Origin: Anarhynchus alexandrinus
Taxonomy: Eukaryota; Chordata; Aves; Charadriiformes; Charadriidae
Assembly: GCA_008711295.1 (NCBI GenBank)
Contig: VUYV01000019.1
Span: 6,699,882 to 6,763,881, forward strand
Length of the DNA stretch: 64,000 bases
Direction of reading: 5' to 3'
Part shown: piece by piece, positions 26,101 through 40,338 of the stretch
Position numbering within the stretch: the stretch's first letter is position 1
How the letters are laid out: each line of letters starts with the position of its first letter
Notes under the pieces: model-generated
The model's database searches: none
The model's input: only the letters and a program-made list of their open reading frames with translations
Told to the model about the DNA's origin: nothing
Made by a program: the position numbers and the translations under genes

Positions 26101-29100
26101 TCCTCATTCAGATCCTGATTTATTCCTGTCTTTTAAACCCCCCTCTGCTTCCCTCAACCTTTTTTGTACTCTCCTTCTTTATTATTTCCTCTGCATCCTC
26201 TTTCTACACTTCCTCGCAAAAATCCGATTCTCCCATTTAATAGTTATTGCAACAATTGAGAGTACAGTAGATGCAAAATGCTGACTGACATGCTAACACA
26301 GTAACTATGCATAAGTAGGAACGGGAAAAGCAATGGATGACCTTCATATACACACCTTAACTTTCATGCAAAATATCTTACATAATTGTAAACCATTCTG
26401 AGCAGAAATCTGAGGCTGCAGGACTAGTACAATTTAGAGATTTTTTTTTCACCTGCTCCCATTTATTCTAGACACCATTGTAGCCAATTGATCCAGGATT
26501 TGGAGGATGAAAAGATATTTTGGAACTTGACACAACTATGGCACTTCCCATTTGTTGGTCTTGATGAAGTGCTAAGTGTATTAACCACCTTGCATAAATA
26601 ACCATGAAGGGTTCACTGCTCATCAATTGACTTCATGTAGTAACAAAAGTGTTTAAAATGGATTCTTAAATTATACAACTATTAATACTTCTACTGCCTA
26701 CAGTTCTAAAGAATAGTAGAAAAAAAATCCAACCAAAAAACAAAGCAGTGAGCTAATTTAAATTAACAAAAGCTGAAAAAGTAGATTCAAATCCCCCAGT
26801 AAAGGGGTCTGCAGTGACTAATAGCATCAATTAAGGAAATGCACACCAAATTCAAGTTTAGTGTCACACACACACACACATATATGTCTTCATGGTATCA
26901 AACTAAGAACCAAAGTCAATGGGGACTTATGAAGCACAGTAAATTGATCTGAAAATGTTGTTTGCTAATAAGGATTATAAAATAAAATTTTCAAATTATT
27001 ATTTTAACTACATTTTAGTAACACAGATTGAACACAAGTTAAATAACCTGAACTCAAGACCTCTCACACACTTCAGAAGCAAACAAATTATGATATGAAA
27101 TATTTCCAATTACACAGAGAATATGACATTAATTCAAAGAATATAAGCAGTAGATGTTGTAAAAGTCTCTACTGCTCTATGCAGAAAAGTGTGAGTGAAG
27201 ATACCCTGAACTTAAATCCTGATTTCCATGTATCTTGGGCTTTAACAATTTAATACATTTTGCTTCCATTTCTTACATACATAAACCAGAATTTAAAAGC
27301 ATAGTTTGCTACTAGAATTTGTTGGCTAACATCTTACATTCTGTGAATCTGAAAGAGCAACGTCATTACATATTTCACTTAAAATAATAATTAAAAATAA
27401 ATAAATTTGCAAGCTACTAAAACCCCTGCACTGACCCACAGAGGCCAGCTAAATGGTGGTTTCCATTGCCTTAGGTGCAAAGAGTTTTAAATAGAATTAC
27501 ACAAAGCAAGAAGGCAAATAGCTTAAAACTAAAAGCAGAGCATCTAACAGTGTGCAGAATCTCAGTGAAAGTAAGCTTTCCCTTAAGCAGTGCAACTTTC
27601 TGATGCAAACAACTCCACATTAATACTGTAATTTGCAGGTCCTCACATTCTCTTATTTGTCTGCAAGTTTAAAACAATCTCTGTCCTTTTTACAGTGAAT
27701 AATGTCAGTCAAGTTTTGTTTAAAAATCACCTGTGGTTCATCTACAAGTAACACTGAGTTTTGAAATACAAATTACTTCAGAGTTAGAAAAAAAAAATTA
27801 GTACAGTCCTAACAAACCCCTCTATAACCGCATTTGCCGGGTATGTACCTTTAAACATAGTCAGCTGCACGTTAACTGCAATCTTGCAGAAAGCCTCATA
27901 GAGATCATATGAAATAGCTTTCACATATACTTTCGAGAGCACAAAAAATATCTGCCATAAATATAAAAATAATCAGAAGTGGGTGAAGGTATTCATAAGT
28001 ATGTATTTTGCCGGGTTTTACTTCCAGTCTACTCAATCCAGCTAATGTGGTTAACTGTCATCAGAATAGCCTTCCGAAAACCAGCAGTAGAAAAGAGACC
28101 AATATTCATAAATAATTATCTTGAACTAATCTCTTTTTTCATGCATGAAACTTCTATTTCCCAGGAAACTTCATTGTGCAGGACCATCTCTGACAAACAG
28201 AACTGCCTCTCGACAGAAATTGCAACATTTTATTAGTGACCATGGAAACAAAAGGGGAATGAGATGTTTTCAAGATATTAACTAGATAAACTGGAGACCC
28301 AGAGCTTGAGCTCCAACAAGGAAGTCCTTTCCCCCGAACAACAGTTCACTAGGACTAGAAGTTCAGCAGAACCCAAACTTTTTATATTCAATAGAATCCA
28401 AACTTTTTGCACGTTGCTGTAAATGACAAAGTTGGAGTCAGAATTTCAGTAACAAGGAATTCTAGTAATAAGGAAAGTACCTATTTTTTAAGAAAGTCCT
28501 GACTAATCTATTTTGCCTCTAGGAGTCAAAGAAAGCTCTACAGCCTTTCCTCATAGCAGCCACCACCTGGCATGATCATTTTAACACCAGAAGTGAGATA
28601 AATAGAAGAACGAAAGGGTAGGACAGACAGTGCGTGGGGGAACGCGTATTTTCAAGGTAAAAGTAGATAAAGATATTATAAGCACTGGCGTTTACATGGG
28701 GAGTCACATCACCCACCATAAGCCAGTTATTTAATAGGTTGCTTAAGAGCTAAGAGAGCTCTTCACCCTACCTCTACCCCATTTAACAAATTAGCTTGTA
28801 CTAATGGTGAGCTCTCATCCAGAAATACACAGCACCTCTGCCTGCGGGTATTACCGCATGATGCAAATGAAGTTGTAAAGAGAAATCAACTCATCAATCA
28901 CAATCACAAGGGGACACTGAGCAATGCAAAAGGATTAGTATTTCAGCCCTGCTCAGGTCTTTCCTATCACCACTCTACTTTAATTAAATACCACCTCAAG
29001 TGCTTTATTACCATTAGAAATCTCAGTGTAGAAGGCCAGCGTTCTGGAATCTAAGTGCTGAAGCTAATTAGAAATGAGAAAAAGAAAACTGTTCATTAAA

Positions 29101-32100
29101 AATTGTGGGATTCCCCTAACAGAAGTGATCTACACCTTGGAATAAAGATTTGCCTTTCTGTGGATTTAGAATAACATGTTAAATAGCTTTCATTAAGCTG
29201 AAACCTTTTGCTTTGAACCACACGCCTGCCATTGTCTTTCGCAAGTAAAGCTAGATTTAGCTGTATCTACCAAACCATTGTTAGAATATAAAAGATTCTT
29301 GGCTTATGGTTATCTGATAAAAGCCTTAATTCCTCTTCTTCTAACATTTGATACGCTAATTTAAATTTTTTCAGACTTGGCATACTCAAGGGCTTTTTGC
29401 CTTACTTCCCAGATATACATAAGCTAGTCATTACTATTTATGAAGGCGATGAAAGAAAACATTAAACAGTCAAAGAAATATGAATCTTAGATTCTAACAC
29501 AGAGAGTACAACAGCAGGATTAAAATCAAAACAAAATGAAAAAAACCTGAAGCAAATACAAAGACATTTGCAATTTAAAGCAATACGATATAGCTGAAAA
29601 GCAGTTTTCTCTTCCACTTGACTGCCAAGTGACCTGACTCAGGATTTTATGGCTTTCCCAGGAACGATCTGATGATATCAGTAACATCCAAAACTTAGCA
29701 GTGAAATTGCACTGTCACGAGCACATGTGAGAGCAGACAGACCTTCTGATTCAAGCAATAAAGTAAATGTTCTCCTAATTTTTAGCTATGTTAAAATGGA
29801 AATATAAATTTGTTTTCTGGTTAGCACATTTATTAGATAAATTTACCTTTATACAAAAGACCTGAATAAGGCCTATACGTTGCTGACATCCCAACTCAGC
29901 TAATTAGGGTGAGGCTTTCTTGTTCAATTTTGTGCATCAGACTTATTTTTAGTAATAGTTAGGCAGTTTCCCAATGCAAATAATACCTCAAATATTAACA
30001 GTAAAAAAGACCTCTAGCTTTCAAAATATAACGTATATTGTTATTTGAATAAGGTCAAAAAGATCAACTTAAGTTTAGCCTAAATTTATCTAAGTATCAG
30101 TTAAATGCTCAACGCTAATGAAAATACTATTACTTCAAATTCCAAAAGAAACAGATGGCTTTGAATAGATACTTATTTCAACATATAGAAACCAATCACT
30201 GACCTATGAAGAATCAAATAGCAAACTCAGTCATTTTTAATTAATTTTGGCTAATAAGAACAAAATATAAGAAGATACAACACAAATAAAAGAACCCAAG
30301 TTCTAATATGACTGCTTTAGCTTAAATAGCAATGGAACAAGGAAGGTTCAAAAAAATATTTGTTTGAGCTACGATATTACATTTTGTTCATAGCACTGAT
30401 TTAGTTTTTGGGTTTTAAATGTACAAATTTTTATAGAAAATAACAATTTGTGATGCATGTAGATTTTTACATTCATCTACCACCTTAAACCCCCAAAGAT
30501 TATAAATTCCCCTGTGAACATGCACATAGGAGCTCCCTCTGCAACAAAGCTGCTCTCAAAACAGGACACAAAACCCAATCACAAATAGATCAATCCACAA
30601 AAGTTTTTGTCAGAAGACAGCAACAGAATACACTGTGCAGGCAGCAAGGAAAGTGTGACAGGGCTACGCTGGTCATTCCTGGCACTGGCCAACATAGCAG
30701 AACTCGCTTTTCTAGTCTGGCAAAGCAAATTAAAACTATATTAAACTGCAAATCGAAGAACAATCAACACACCAGTTTTGCTACTACTGTGAAAATCATC
30801 ATCTCCAACAACGTAACTATAGCTGATGCTTTGGACAAGTGTTAAGAGCAAAGGATTCTTACCCTGGTCTTATCATTGCCGTTTTCTTCAGTCAAGGATG
30901 TAGGGCTTTGCCAGCTAAGTTTGTGTCAGTTTATTATCGACTTAAATATAATCAGTAGCTTAAGTGAATTAAATGAGTTTATTTTCCATCTCAAGCAGCC
31001 TGCAACTTTCTAAAGCTACAGCAAAAGTTTGCCATTTTTCCTTCATTCCTTCCTATAAGCTTATATAACAATACACTGATAGGTGCCCCTGCATTATCCT
31101 CAGCTGGTGGGCAGAATTGTACTTTCTTCAGAATATTTTTTAGGACTCTATTTATTAAAAGGAAAAAAAGGCTGCTTAGGCGTTTCATGATTTCTGTGCA
31201 GAGCGTTCACTATGTGGGAGTGCCTCATTTGCATAGCGGCATGTGGGTAGGATTTGGACAAGCACACTGAAGGATATGACAATCAAAAACAGATATGTGG
31301 GAAATCTCTTTTAAATGTAAAAAGACCTCACCCAGGTTTCACTAACTTAGGTAAACATTATTTCTAAGGGAGAAATGAATGCATAAACTACTCATGAGGT
31401 AAAAATTGGCTTCAAGCACTGCAATTTCTGTCGCGTACCAAGCTACACCCAAGCATAATTTCTTATTCTGTCCTAGGTCTAGCACAGCAAAAATCAACGA
31501 GAAATGGAATTTTGATCAATGTTAAAAATTTGCAAGTGATTTTTCTGGCTAATGACATGCAGAACAAGTTATAGCTGATTTCTGCCACTGACATTCTGTC
31601 AATTTAATAATAGATCCCTCTTTTGAAGTAACTTGACTGCCATTAGCATTCCAAATATAGCGAACTGTTTTGTTAATATCTCTACAGAAGAGAAAACTGA
31701 AGTGAAAATGTCAAACAGAAGGCAATTTGGGCTAGTTTCCTGTGCACTGCACTTGTCTTTAATCCACTGCTCACTGGAAATGTGTAAATCCAGTTCCTTA
31801 CCTAACGGGGAGAGAGTAAATTCCTCTTTTGAACCAATCTGAGATTACTAGCCTGCAAAGATTGCTCTGCAGAAGCCAGCACGAAAGCTTGATTTTTCCA
31901 AGCAACAGACACTTTGGAGCACTCCATGAAACTGCCCTCTTCCTTTAAAACTGGGCCGACCAAAGTGACTCATGCACTTGGCTAGAAAATTAGACATCGT
32001 TACCACTTTTTAAAGAAGTGGTCATAGAGGCTCCAGAACCCATCTTTGCATGATGTAATCATCCACCAACTGCACTGATTCTAGGAGGCTCTTCCAGTTT

Positions 32101-34000
32101 TCAGAAGCTCACAATCTGGTCCAATCTACTTTTATGTATTTTATGAGGAACTGCTTTCTTCTGCTGGATAGCAACACATAAGGGCAGGACTCTCAGATCA
32201 TGTCAAGAGCCAATTTGTTAAGCATTCTCTGCTGCACCTATGATATCCAGGATACCAATGGTATCCAACAAAGCAGTGACAGCTCTCAGCTGGTCACTTC
32301 TGCTCCACCTCCCCTGTATATGCTATTAGATGTTAGTACAGTGTGCACAAACCACTTGGGCTTAGGCTTCTTTAAACACTCTGAAGGTTCCCTAATCAGT
32401 ATCCTTGGATCTTTCTATCCTAATTTTAGCAAACCATACTACACAATCTAAAAAAGCTACTACCATTTACTCCCTTACCAATTTTTTTTTAATTATCGAC
32501 AGGAGTCGGTATATTTCTTGCATTTCCTCTGTATTAGCCAAACTCAGACAATATAGACTTGCACAACCCTAAAAGGAGAGTATGAATACGGGGATTTATT
32601 TCTCTCTCTTTTCTTTTACACATGAAACAGATAAATGGATTTCCCCTAGAAAAGGATTAATTCTACTTATACAACTAACATGTTGACCACTCCTGGAAGA
32701 CAGTTCAAACTCAGACAATGTCCCTTCAAGGATCCCAGCTTATGGTTGCTGAAAAGCAGCATCGTATTAGTATAACAGAAAGAGTTTCACCTTGTATATG
32801 ACAGATCCTTCACAGTAAGGATACCATCTGTGGGATGGAGCACATGCTAAGCAATCCCCCTCACCCAACCTGCTCTTATTTTGGAGCAAACAGTGACCAT
32901 ATAAACTCAGAATAATTAAATCCGTTCACTTAAATCAGTATCACGCTAACATACTTGTGAAGCTCCTTTCCCGTGAAAATGAACCCCAGCTTTCAAATAA
33001 TCCTATACAATATTGATGATAAATTTTTTATAAAGTTTGTGTTTCAGACACAGGTGCAAATCCTATACCATCCTAAAACATAAAAATGTTTTTCTCCTAA
33101 TTATTACATGTCAAAGTAACATTTAGAGGTAACTGCATTCACAATGGCAATAAAGTAACCCATAACCTAAACCTGTGTGTTATGTTACTAACCAGTTCCT
33201 TACAATCTAATAATTTTCGTATGTATTTGGTATGTCATTATCACATAAAAAATGCACCACTTCAATTTAAAGTAAAGGGACATAAACTGATTGTTATTTA
33301 AGTTACCATGTTCTAAAAATAACACATAATGGAAAAAGCAGGGGAATTAGATATACCAGGATCTTACAAAGTGCTGTGATAAACCAATGGCCCTCTCAAT
33401 TTTACATGTGTTGTAGTTCAGTCATGCAGCACCCTGCAATAATGTTGGGAAGATCAGTGCTGAAACCTGAGAAAAAAAAAATCTCCAAGTGTTTGAAGAA
33501 CTGACCAACCTATTCTATTTCTGATTATTACTACTTCACAAAAAAATTACCAGCCAGGTAAAAATAATAATAAATTAAAAAACAAAACAAAACAAAACCA
33601 CACAAACCAAACCCACCTTTCTACAAGCAAAAAAACCCCTTAAAGCTGCGGTCAGATCTCATTTTCCAGATTAACCTGGAGGTGCTGAAGACCTTTTAGG
33701 CCTTTTTGCTCTCTGCTGTGCAACGCTAACATCGGTTCAACACCAGCATAACCACGCGATCCTTTAAGTGCCAGAACACTCATAAGCTTCTGTGAAAAAA
33801 ATGCAAGATTACTTCAAACTTCTTTATCAGCAACTTAAACTACGACTTTGCCTTGATGCAGACGAAAAACACTCACAGCCTTCCTTCTGCCAGCTCTGCT
33901 GTAAATATAGACCGCTGCACTTGAGCCAAGCGAGATGTTTACAGAGTGAGCTTGAGCTGCCGGTCCTGATCATTTCATCGTATTTCGTTCCATGGTGATT
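23191..34000 (-). other. RBFOX1: RBFOX1 intron, unique sequence
   Basis: AT-rich sequence with no interspersed repeat I can name and no RBFOX1 exon. It includes a (CA)8 tract at 26865-26880 and a CpG-retaining patch at 33640-34020. Open frames are all under 100 codons, frequently paired with frames on the other strand, and I recognise none. Confidence 0.45.
26865..26880. repeat. (CA)8 microsatellite
   Basis: Eight perfect CA units followed directly by tatatg. It is short but of the class that is usually polymorphic. Confidence 0.9.
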
Positions 34001-37000
34001 AACATCCAGGTTTAGCGGAGAAGCCATTAATTGTTGAGTCAAATAGTGGATTTCAATTTACTGTTAAGTCAGTGGCATTAAGAAATGCTACTGCCTAGTC
34101 CATACAACAGAAAACTAATAATAAAAAGATGCCCACTTCACAAATGCAAGAGATGTATAAATGCAGTACCAAATGATTCATCTGAAAAAACATCAATGAC
34201 ACACAAAAGACATGTAAAAACAAAAGCAAAAAGTACTTCTATGGCTTTTAATTCTAAAATAGGTTTGGGTAAAATAAAACATGAGCCTGTAAGAGGCACT
34301 GCATTTATCTGCTACAACTGCTCTAAGAGGCAGACGTCTGTGAATTTTGTAACAGATTTAACAACATGACTGCAGCACATCATTAAAAATCAAACCTACC
34401 TGCTTTCTTACGCAAATGCAACATTAAAGGCCCCTTCCTCAAAGGGGGGCACACTAATTCACCCTGTACCTTGTGCTTCAGCTAGACTGGAAAACTTCCT
34501 TCACCTAATACATACAGAAGGAAAGTAGGATGCCATGAAAGAAATAATTGTACTAGATCTAAGATAAAACTTCAACCTATTTGCTTAGTATAAATCCTTG
34601 AAAGGGAATTTGGCCTCTTTTTATTCAGAGACTTGAAGTTTTGCTTTTAAAATATCTGCTGTAAGAACATCCACCATAATAATTACTCAGTTGACATTTC
34701 TTCTATATGTGCTTACAAGACCCATACATACCTTGTGATAAACACAGTAACGATGTAGTCCTGTTGTTCCCAGCTTAATTACTATTGGGCCTACCGGTAA
34801 TTTTTGGCACAGGTCTACATTATACAATACAGAAAACAACAGCGAGTTCTCCTCAGAAAGCAATTGAGGAGTTAGTTAATGCCACAAACTAATCTGCAGG
34901 TAAAAGCAAATTAAATGAAGATAAAAAAACATAACAAATTCCATGCTGGAAGACACAGATGATTCTCAAGAACTAAACACGTAACATATCTGAGAGAAAA
35001 ATCACAGTTTTCACAAACTGATTCCCACAGCTCCAGATAAAAGAGAAAGTGCCAAGGTGCTGAACAGGGGTTCCTCAAGAGCTGTTCTTTCCAGAAAAGG
35101 AAAGACTGTAGCACTGATTAGATGGTCCCAACAGAAGATCCTCATTCCCTGCTATGAAAAGGATGCAAGGGCAAGAACCATAGATAACCACAGATAAGTA
35201 GAAAACCCTGTCGCTTGATTCAGTGCCTCTATAAAAACTAAACTCCCAAATCTAAAGCCAATATCCATTCAGGGGGAAAAAAAAATTAAAAAATCACTAT
35301 TTCTCAAAGAAAGGACAAAATCAATAGGGAGAGATTATGACATGTCATTGCTTGTTTTATAGTCAACTCAATCACTTTTAATTTAAATACAAATTTTAAC
35401 TTACAAAAGTCTAAATTCTTTTTTTTTTTCTTTTAAATTTGAAAGTATCACATCAGATTATCACCTTCCACTTTTGGACTATGAAAAGCAGACAGAGAAG
35501 ATATAACAAAGCAAATTTAGAAGGGCTGTTCAGTCTCAATCTCTCTTTCAAGTATGCATTTGCTACTGATAAACAATGCCAGGCAGGAACAGGAATAGCC
35601 TAAGAAACCTCTACTTCTACTTCCATTTTCTTAGAAAAATATAACTATTTCTACAATTTCATCAATACCACTACATCAAACTCAAATTTAAACTTATTTC
35701 TTAATAAACTATTTTTTGCAGTGCCTATATTTTATAGAAAAAGTACTTAAGATATTTTGTGTACTTTTTCTAAATTCTTTTTGCTAATGTTGTAGCTTTA
35801 AGGATGATCTGTTTGAACCTGAGTAAATTACTTTAATCCTGTGAACTCACTGAAAAGAATAAAAGAGACTAGATCTAACACTAAGGTTTGGGGGTTTTTA
35901 AATCTTATAATGATAAGCTTTTGATTAAAGCTAATAACGACAAAAAATACTAATATTTTATTTTATGCATAGTGCATATATGTTTCCAGCAGTACTTTGT
36001 TTCACTAACATTCAGCCACTTTATGAGACCCCCTTCTTCTGACTGTTTTTGGCTATCTGCCACACACAGCACAGATTTGAACATGCAGGGAAAGATCCTC
36101 AGCTGGTCTGAATTCTCAAAAATGCTCCCTGAAATTCAGTTTGGAAAGCTCAATGTTTTGATTTTGCCAGAATACAGGTTTCACATTTTTAATATAGGAA
36201 AATAATAATAATTTGTTAATAGCTAAAAAATAAACTGCAGGTAAGCAAGTAGTACACAAAGGCAAAAGGGAAGAAAGACACAACAATAAATAAATTCACA
36301 CAGTTTCACCACTTTTTTTCAGAAATCTCTTGTGGTCTGGTCCGTTTAGCACCTGTTTAGCCTGAACTGTATACACTCCTCTTAAAAAATTGTCAACAAC
36401 AGAAGTACAGATTCATTTTCAATTCTGATCTCTTGCTGGTATAAGTACTGTTTGGAAAAGAAAGGTCATCCTTCTGGTCCTGCTCTGTCTAATTCACATA
36501 CACAAAAAAATGGTATGGATTGGCCTCAAGCAGAGGCCAAAAGAATTAAAACAAGCCCCTGCGAACTTGACTTGCATGTAACTGCTGCCATCTTAATAAG
36601 GTGAGAGCAGCTTTTAAATCCCAGGCAGATTCCGAAGCTGCAGCCCAGTCCCTGCCATATGGAGACAGCCTGGAATCTGTCAAGTTCACTTAGTGAATTT
36701 TATCTTTGGGGAGTCAGTCAGGCAAGCTAGATCAGAACAAACAGGATGCTGTTGAGATCTGGAGGCTAATGCTGGTACAGGCTGGACTACTGAACCAAAA
36801 AAGAATCAGTTTTAAATAAACATGTGCTTGACTAGAAAAATTAACAATAATTAAAGCTGTATAGGCACAAAATCAACAACGTGTGATTTTTACTGGGCTC
36901 TGAAAGATGCTGTTCTCTCTCTGACTCCAGGAATTAGCCAGACTTTGCACTTCTTTTCCTTATTCCTTGTACAGTAAGATATTTAATGCTTTATATCAGC

Positions 37001-39540
37001 TTTAAGTATTGATAATTTAAAATACCCTATTTAAATGATGTGCACAGTTATACAACCTTTTTCATACTTGTTCAGGAAACATAACAGTAAGAATGAGCGA
37101 TGTCACGTTCATGTGATCTACATGCAAGTCCACGCTGCTTCTTCATGCTTCAATAGAAGGAGACAAAAATCTGGGGTCTCCAAACCTATCAAATTCTGTT
37201 CTGATGGATGGGGATAAGGTAGACTTTGTTGTGCTCTGGGTAAAAGCCAGAATGTTAAATGTAATCTTCTGCACATGCTTTTACTGATATTCAGCATAAA
37301 AATAAGCCTTATCCATTTTTATTAGTTGGTCTGAGCCAGAACCAATTCTTTTGATGTCACCTAGCTTATAAAATGCAGCACTATAAGCAAGGGAGGTTTT
37401 AAAATGCTTCATAGACTTTATCCATTATATTAATGGGTTTCAAATTGCAATCTGTGGAGCACTTTCTGGTGCTGATCCACAGGCAGCTGGCCAGTCACCT
37501 GGAGCTGGCTCCTCTCCTTGTTTCCCTCTGCTTACCCACTATAAGAGATGGAGCTGAAAACAGGAAAACAAAAAAAGACAGAGTGCCATTTTTAATGCCA
37601 TTTTTCTAGATAAACAGTTACAGTGCTTGCCACGTGACCGTCCTGAGAGGAAAGGACTATGCAATTATGAAAGGCAACACAGCTTGCTGGCACCATACAC
37701 AGTGGTCCACACCAGGCAGGAGAGGGGGAAGGTGGAGCACGAGAGAAGTAACTGGTTTTACTAAAGGATTAATTTGATTAAACTTTAAGGTTAAGTAAAA
37801 GAGCTCATTTTTCAGCATTCCCCTATTTTTCAGGTAACAAGCCAAATTTTACCTCACGCTCCAACAAGATGAACTTGCACTGCATTGCTATTTTCCAGAA
37901 TTATTTCCAGTTTAAACCACTTCTTTTAAGGATGTCCTGATAAATACTCTTTAGAAATGACATCTTGCACTGGAAAGGCTATTTCTTTGAATACTTTAAG
38001 TGACACCTATAGATTCATCCAGGGAATTCAAGTTAATTGTATGTACAAAGTAAGCAAAGAAAGCTACACTGACCTGGGTGACCAGGGTAGGAAAGGCCTC
38101 TGGGAACCTAATCAGCAAATCATAGTAAACAATATATCTTTACCTACTAATTAAAAAAATAAAAAAAAATGGGCTTTACACTGCTAGCCTTTTGTTTAAA
38201 TTGTCTCTCATTTTCAGATATGTAATTTTCTAGGTATTTTAGCAGGTTTTCCCCAGCTAAATCACTTTATCTTGACTGAGAAATATAGCCACCATAGCAG
38301 ATTTTGGAGGTTGTGGACTTACTACGCTAAGTCAACACTAATAGTACACTATTGTTTAATAGTAAACAGATTCAACAGCTGAAATCATTTAAGCTATCAG
38401 TAACAGCTATTATTAGATCACAGAAAAATATTTGTGAGTGCATACCCAAACAAATTATAAACAGCACACAGCAGGAGACAGGTTCATTCAAAGCAGCACT
38501 GGAACGTGTAATTTACTGGTTTCAGTTCCACAAAGGGAGGCTGTGGTATGGTCAAATCTGTGCTCTACTGAAGTCTTCCACCCATGAGGGACAGGTCAGC
38601 ATTTCTGGTCAAGCAAAGCCTGACTGATGAAGCCCCCAGGAAGGCATGACTATTGATAAGAAATACTCGTTCCTCATTCCTTGGTTTTGAGATCCACCAT
38701 TGCTCCATCATAACAGCACGGACAGCTTAGTTTAAACTTAGACTTCGGAAACACCTGCAAGTGTCACCAGTATGTCCTTTACAGAACAAGCAGCACCTCA
38801 GCAGCCTAAATAAAGCCTAAGACCTAAATATTTGCTGTGCCCAAAACACAATGATTAAAAATCCTTCTACTTTGCAGTGAAGCAATTTCCTGTTTAGACT
38901 TATGGTATCTCTCAGCCCAGAAGTTTTTTGTTTTGTTTTGTTTTTTTTTAAAAAAAGATGCGATCTCTCACAGAAATCACATGTGCCTAGTTCAGACATC
39001 AGGAACAAAAGACTTTTATCTTACAAGTCTTTCAGCTGAATATCTTTCAATCATAACATTTAGTGTAATAGACCACTTATTTTATTTCCAGTAATAACCT
39101 TTAAATAATTTAAAAATATATTCTAAAATATTTTTCACCCATGTATGTGAAAAAATATCTTCAGATTTTTTTTTTAATTTAAAATCAAAATAACATTTTG
39201 CCAAATTTTATGAATTTTTTTTTATTAAAAAGAATCTTCAAAGACAATGATGTACACTGGTAATAAAGCACCACAAAAGGGTAAATCTTTGGCTCGTTAA
39301 AACCAACAGCTTTAAAAAAGTTTCTTTTTAAAAAAAATAAAATCCTTCTCATGCTTTTAGCTCTCACTTCACAGTATCCTACAGAAACTTCTAGGAGCAT
39401 TAGTAATATCTCATCCTAATTTCAAGAGGTAGTCAGCAACAATTCCCAATTAAACAGTCTTTTGTCTAGTTCTTTTTCTCACATGGGCTGGGGGGAAGAA
39501 AGCATAAGCAGATGCTGTAGCATCTCCCATGATCATGTCA

Positions 39541-39564
39541 TGACAAGTTTCATGAAACTTGTCA
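39541..39564. repeat. 24-nt perfect palindrome
   Basis: Left half TGACAAGTTTCA is the exact reverse complement of the right half TGAAACTTGTCA, with no spacer. Two shorter perfect palindromes lie just before it: catgatcatg at 39529-39538 and tgtcatgaca at 39536-39545, the latter overlapping its first five bases. Together they make a 36-nt self-complementary cluster. Confidence 0.9.
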
Positions 39565-40324
39565 AAAACACGCAACCAGGCACAAAAGCAGAAGTTAAAC
39601 AATTATAACACATTAAACAAAACAGTTTTTCTACAGATGTATCATACACGATCTACAGCTGACTAAACACAAATCTTACATCTTCTCATGTGTGTTTGTT
39701 CAACTACAAGTGAAATATATTTGCTGGCCTGTTTGTTCAACTGCTGTGAAATAAATCTGACATTCAAGTAGTTCCAGAGGGCACAGAGAATTAATGACCA
39801 TACACAATCAAAAGTTTGATGACAGTCTTCATTCATAAATATTAAGAACTTTTCTTCATTGAAAAAGCTATGACATTCACCCTTATTCCATTCTGCCACA
39901 TTTGTAGTGTAATTCCTTACTGTCTCCATGCTTCACAGTATCCTCTATAAATAAGCAAGTATGTTTGGATTTCTTGTCATGTGTATCTGATTTTAACATA
40001 TCTGACTGTGGGTTCTCAAGATATTATTCAGTAATGCATTATTCTCAAACTTAAATAAATAAAATTATAAAGTGCTTGATTTTCAATAGGATAAGGTCAC
40101 TGGCTTGAACTGTATTTTTACTTTGCAATTAAACAATTTATTGCTAGTCTTAGGAACATCTTTATTCACAAACCAAATACACTGAAGAGTAACTTTTCTC
40201 TTTTACACGTTGTTTGATTATTGAGCAAAAATGGGTGAACTAGTATGTAAAACTAAACAACTGAAGACTGATGAAGGTAAACTATTACTTCTGATAAATG
40301 AAAAACAAAAAAACCCACCCACAC

Positions 40325-40338
40325 AAAAAAAAAAAAAA
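40325..40338. repeat. A14 homopolymer in an A/C-rich tract
   Basis: The A14 run sits within about 80 nt of sequence made almost only of A and C on the plus strand (40301-40370). No retrotransposon body is recognisable beside it. Confidence 0.8.

Noticed and set aside
33870..33915. TATA-like motif plus GTGAGTG donor on the minus strand as a first exon
   Set aside because: TATA and donor are only about 25-30 nt apart, leaving no room for an exon.
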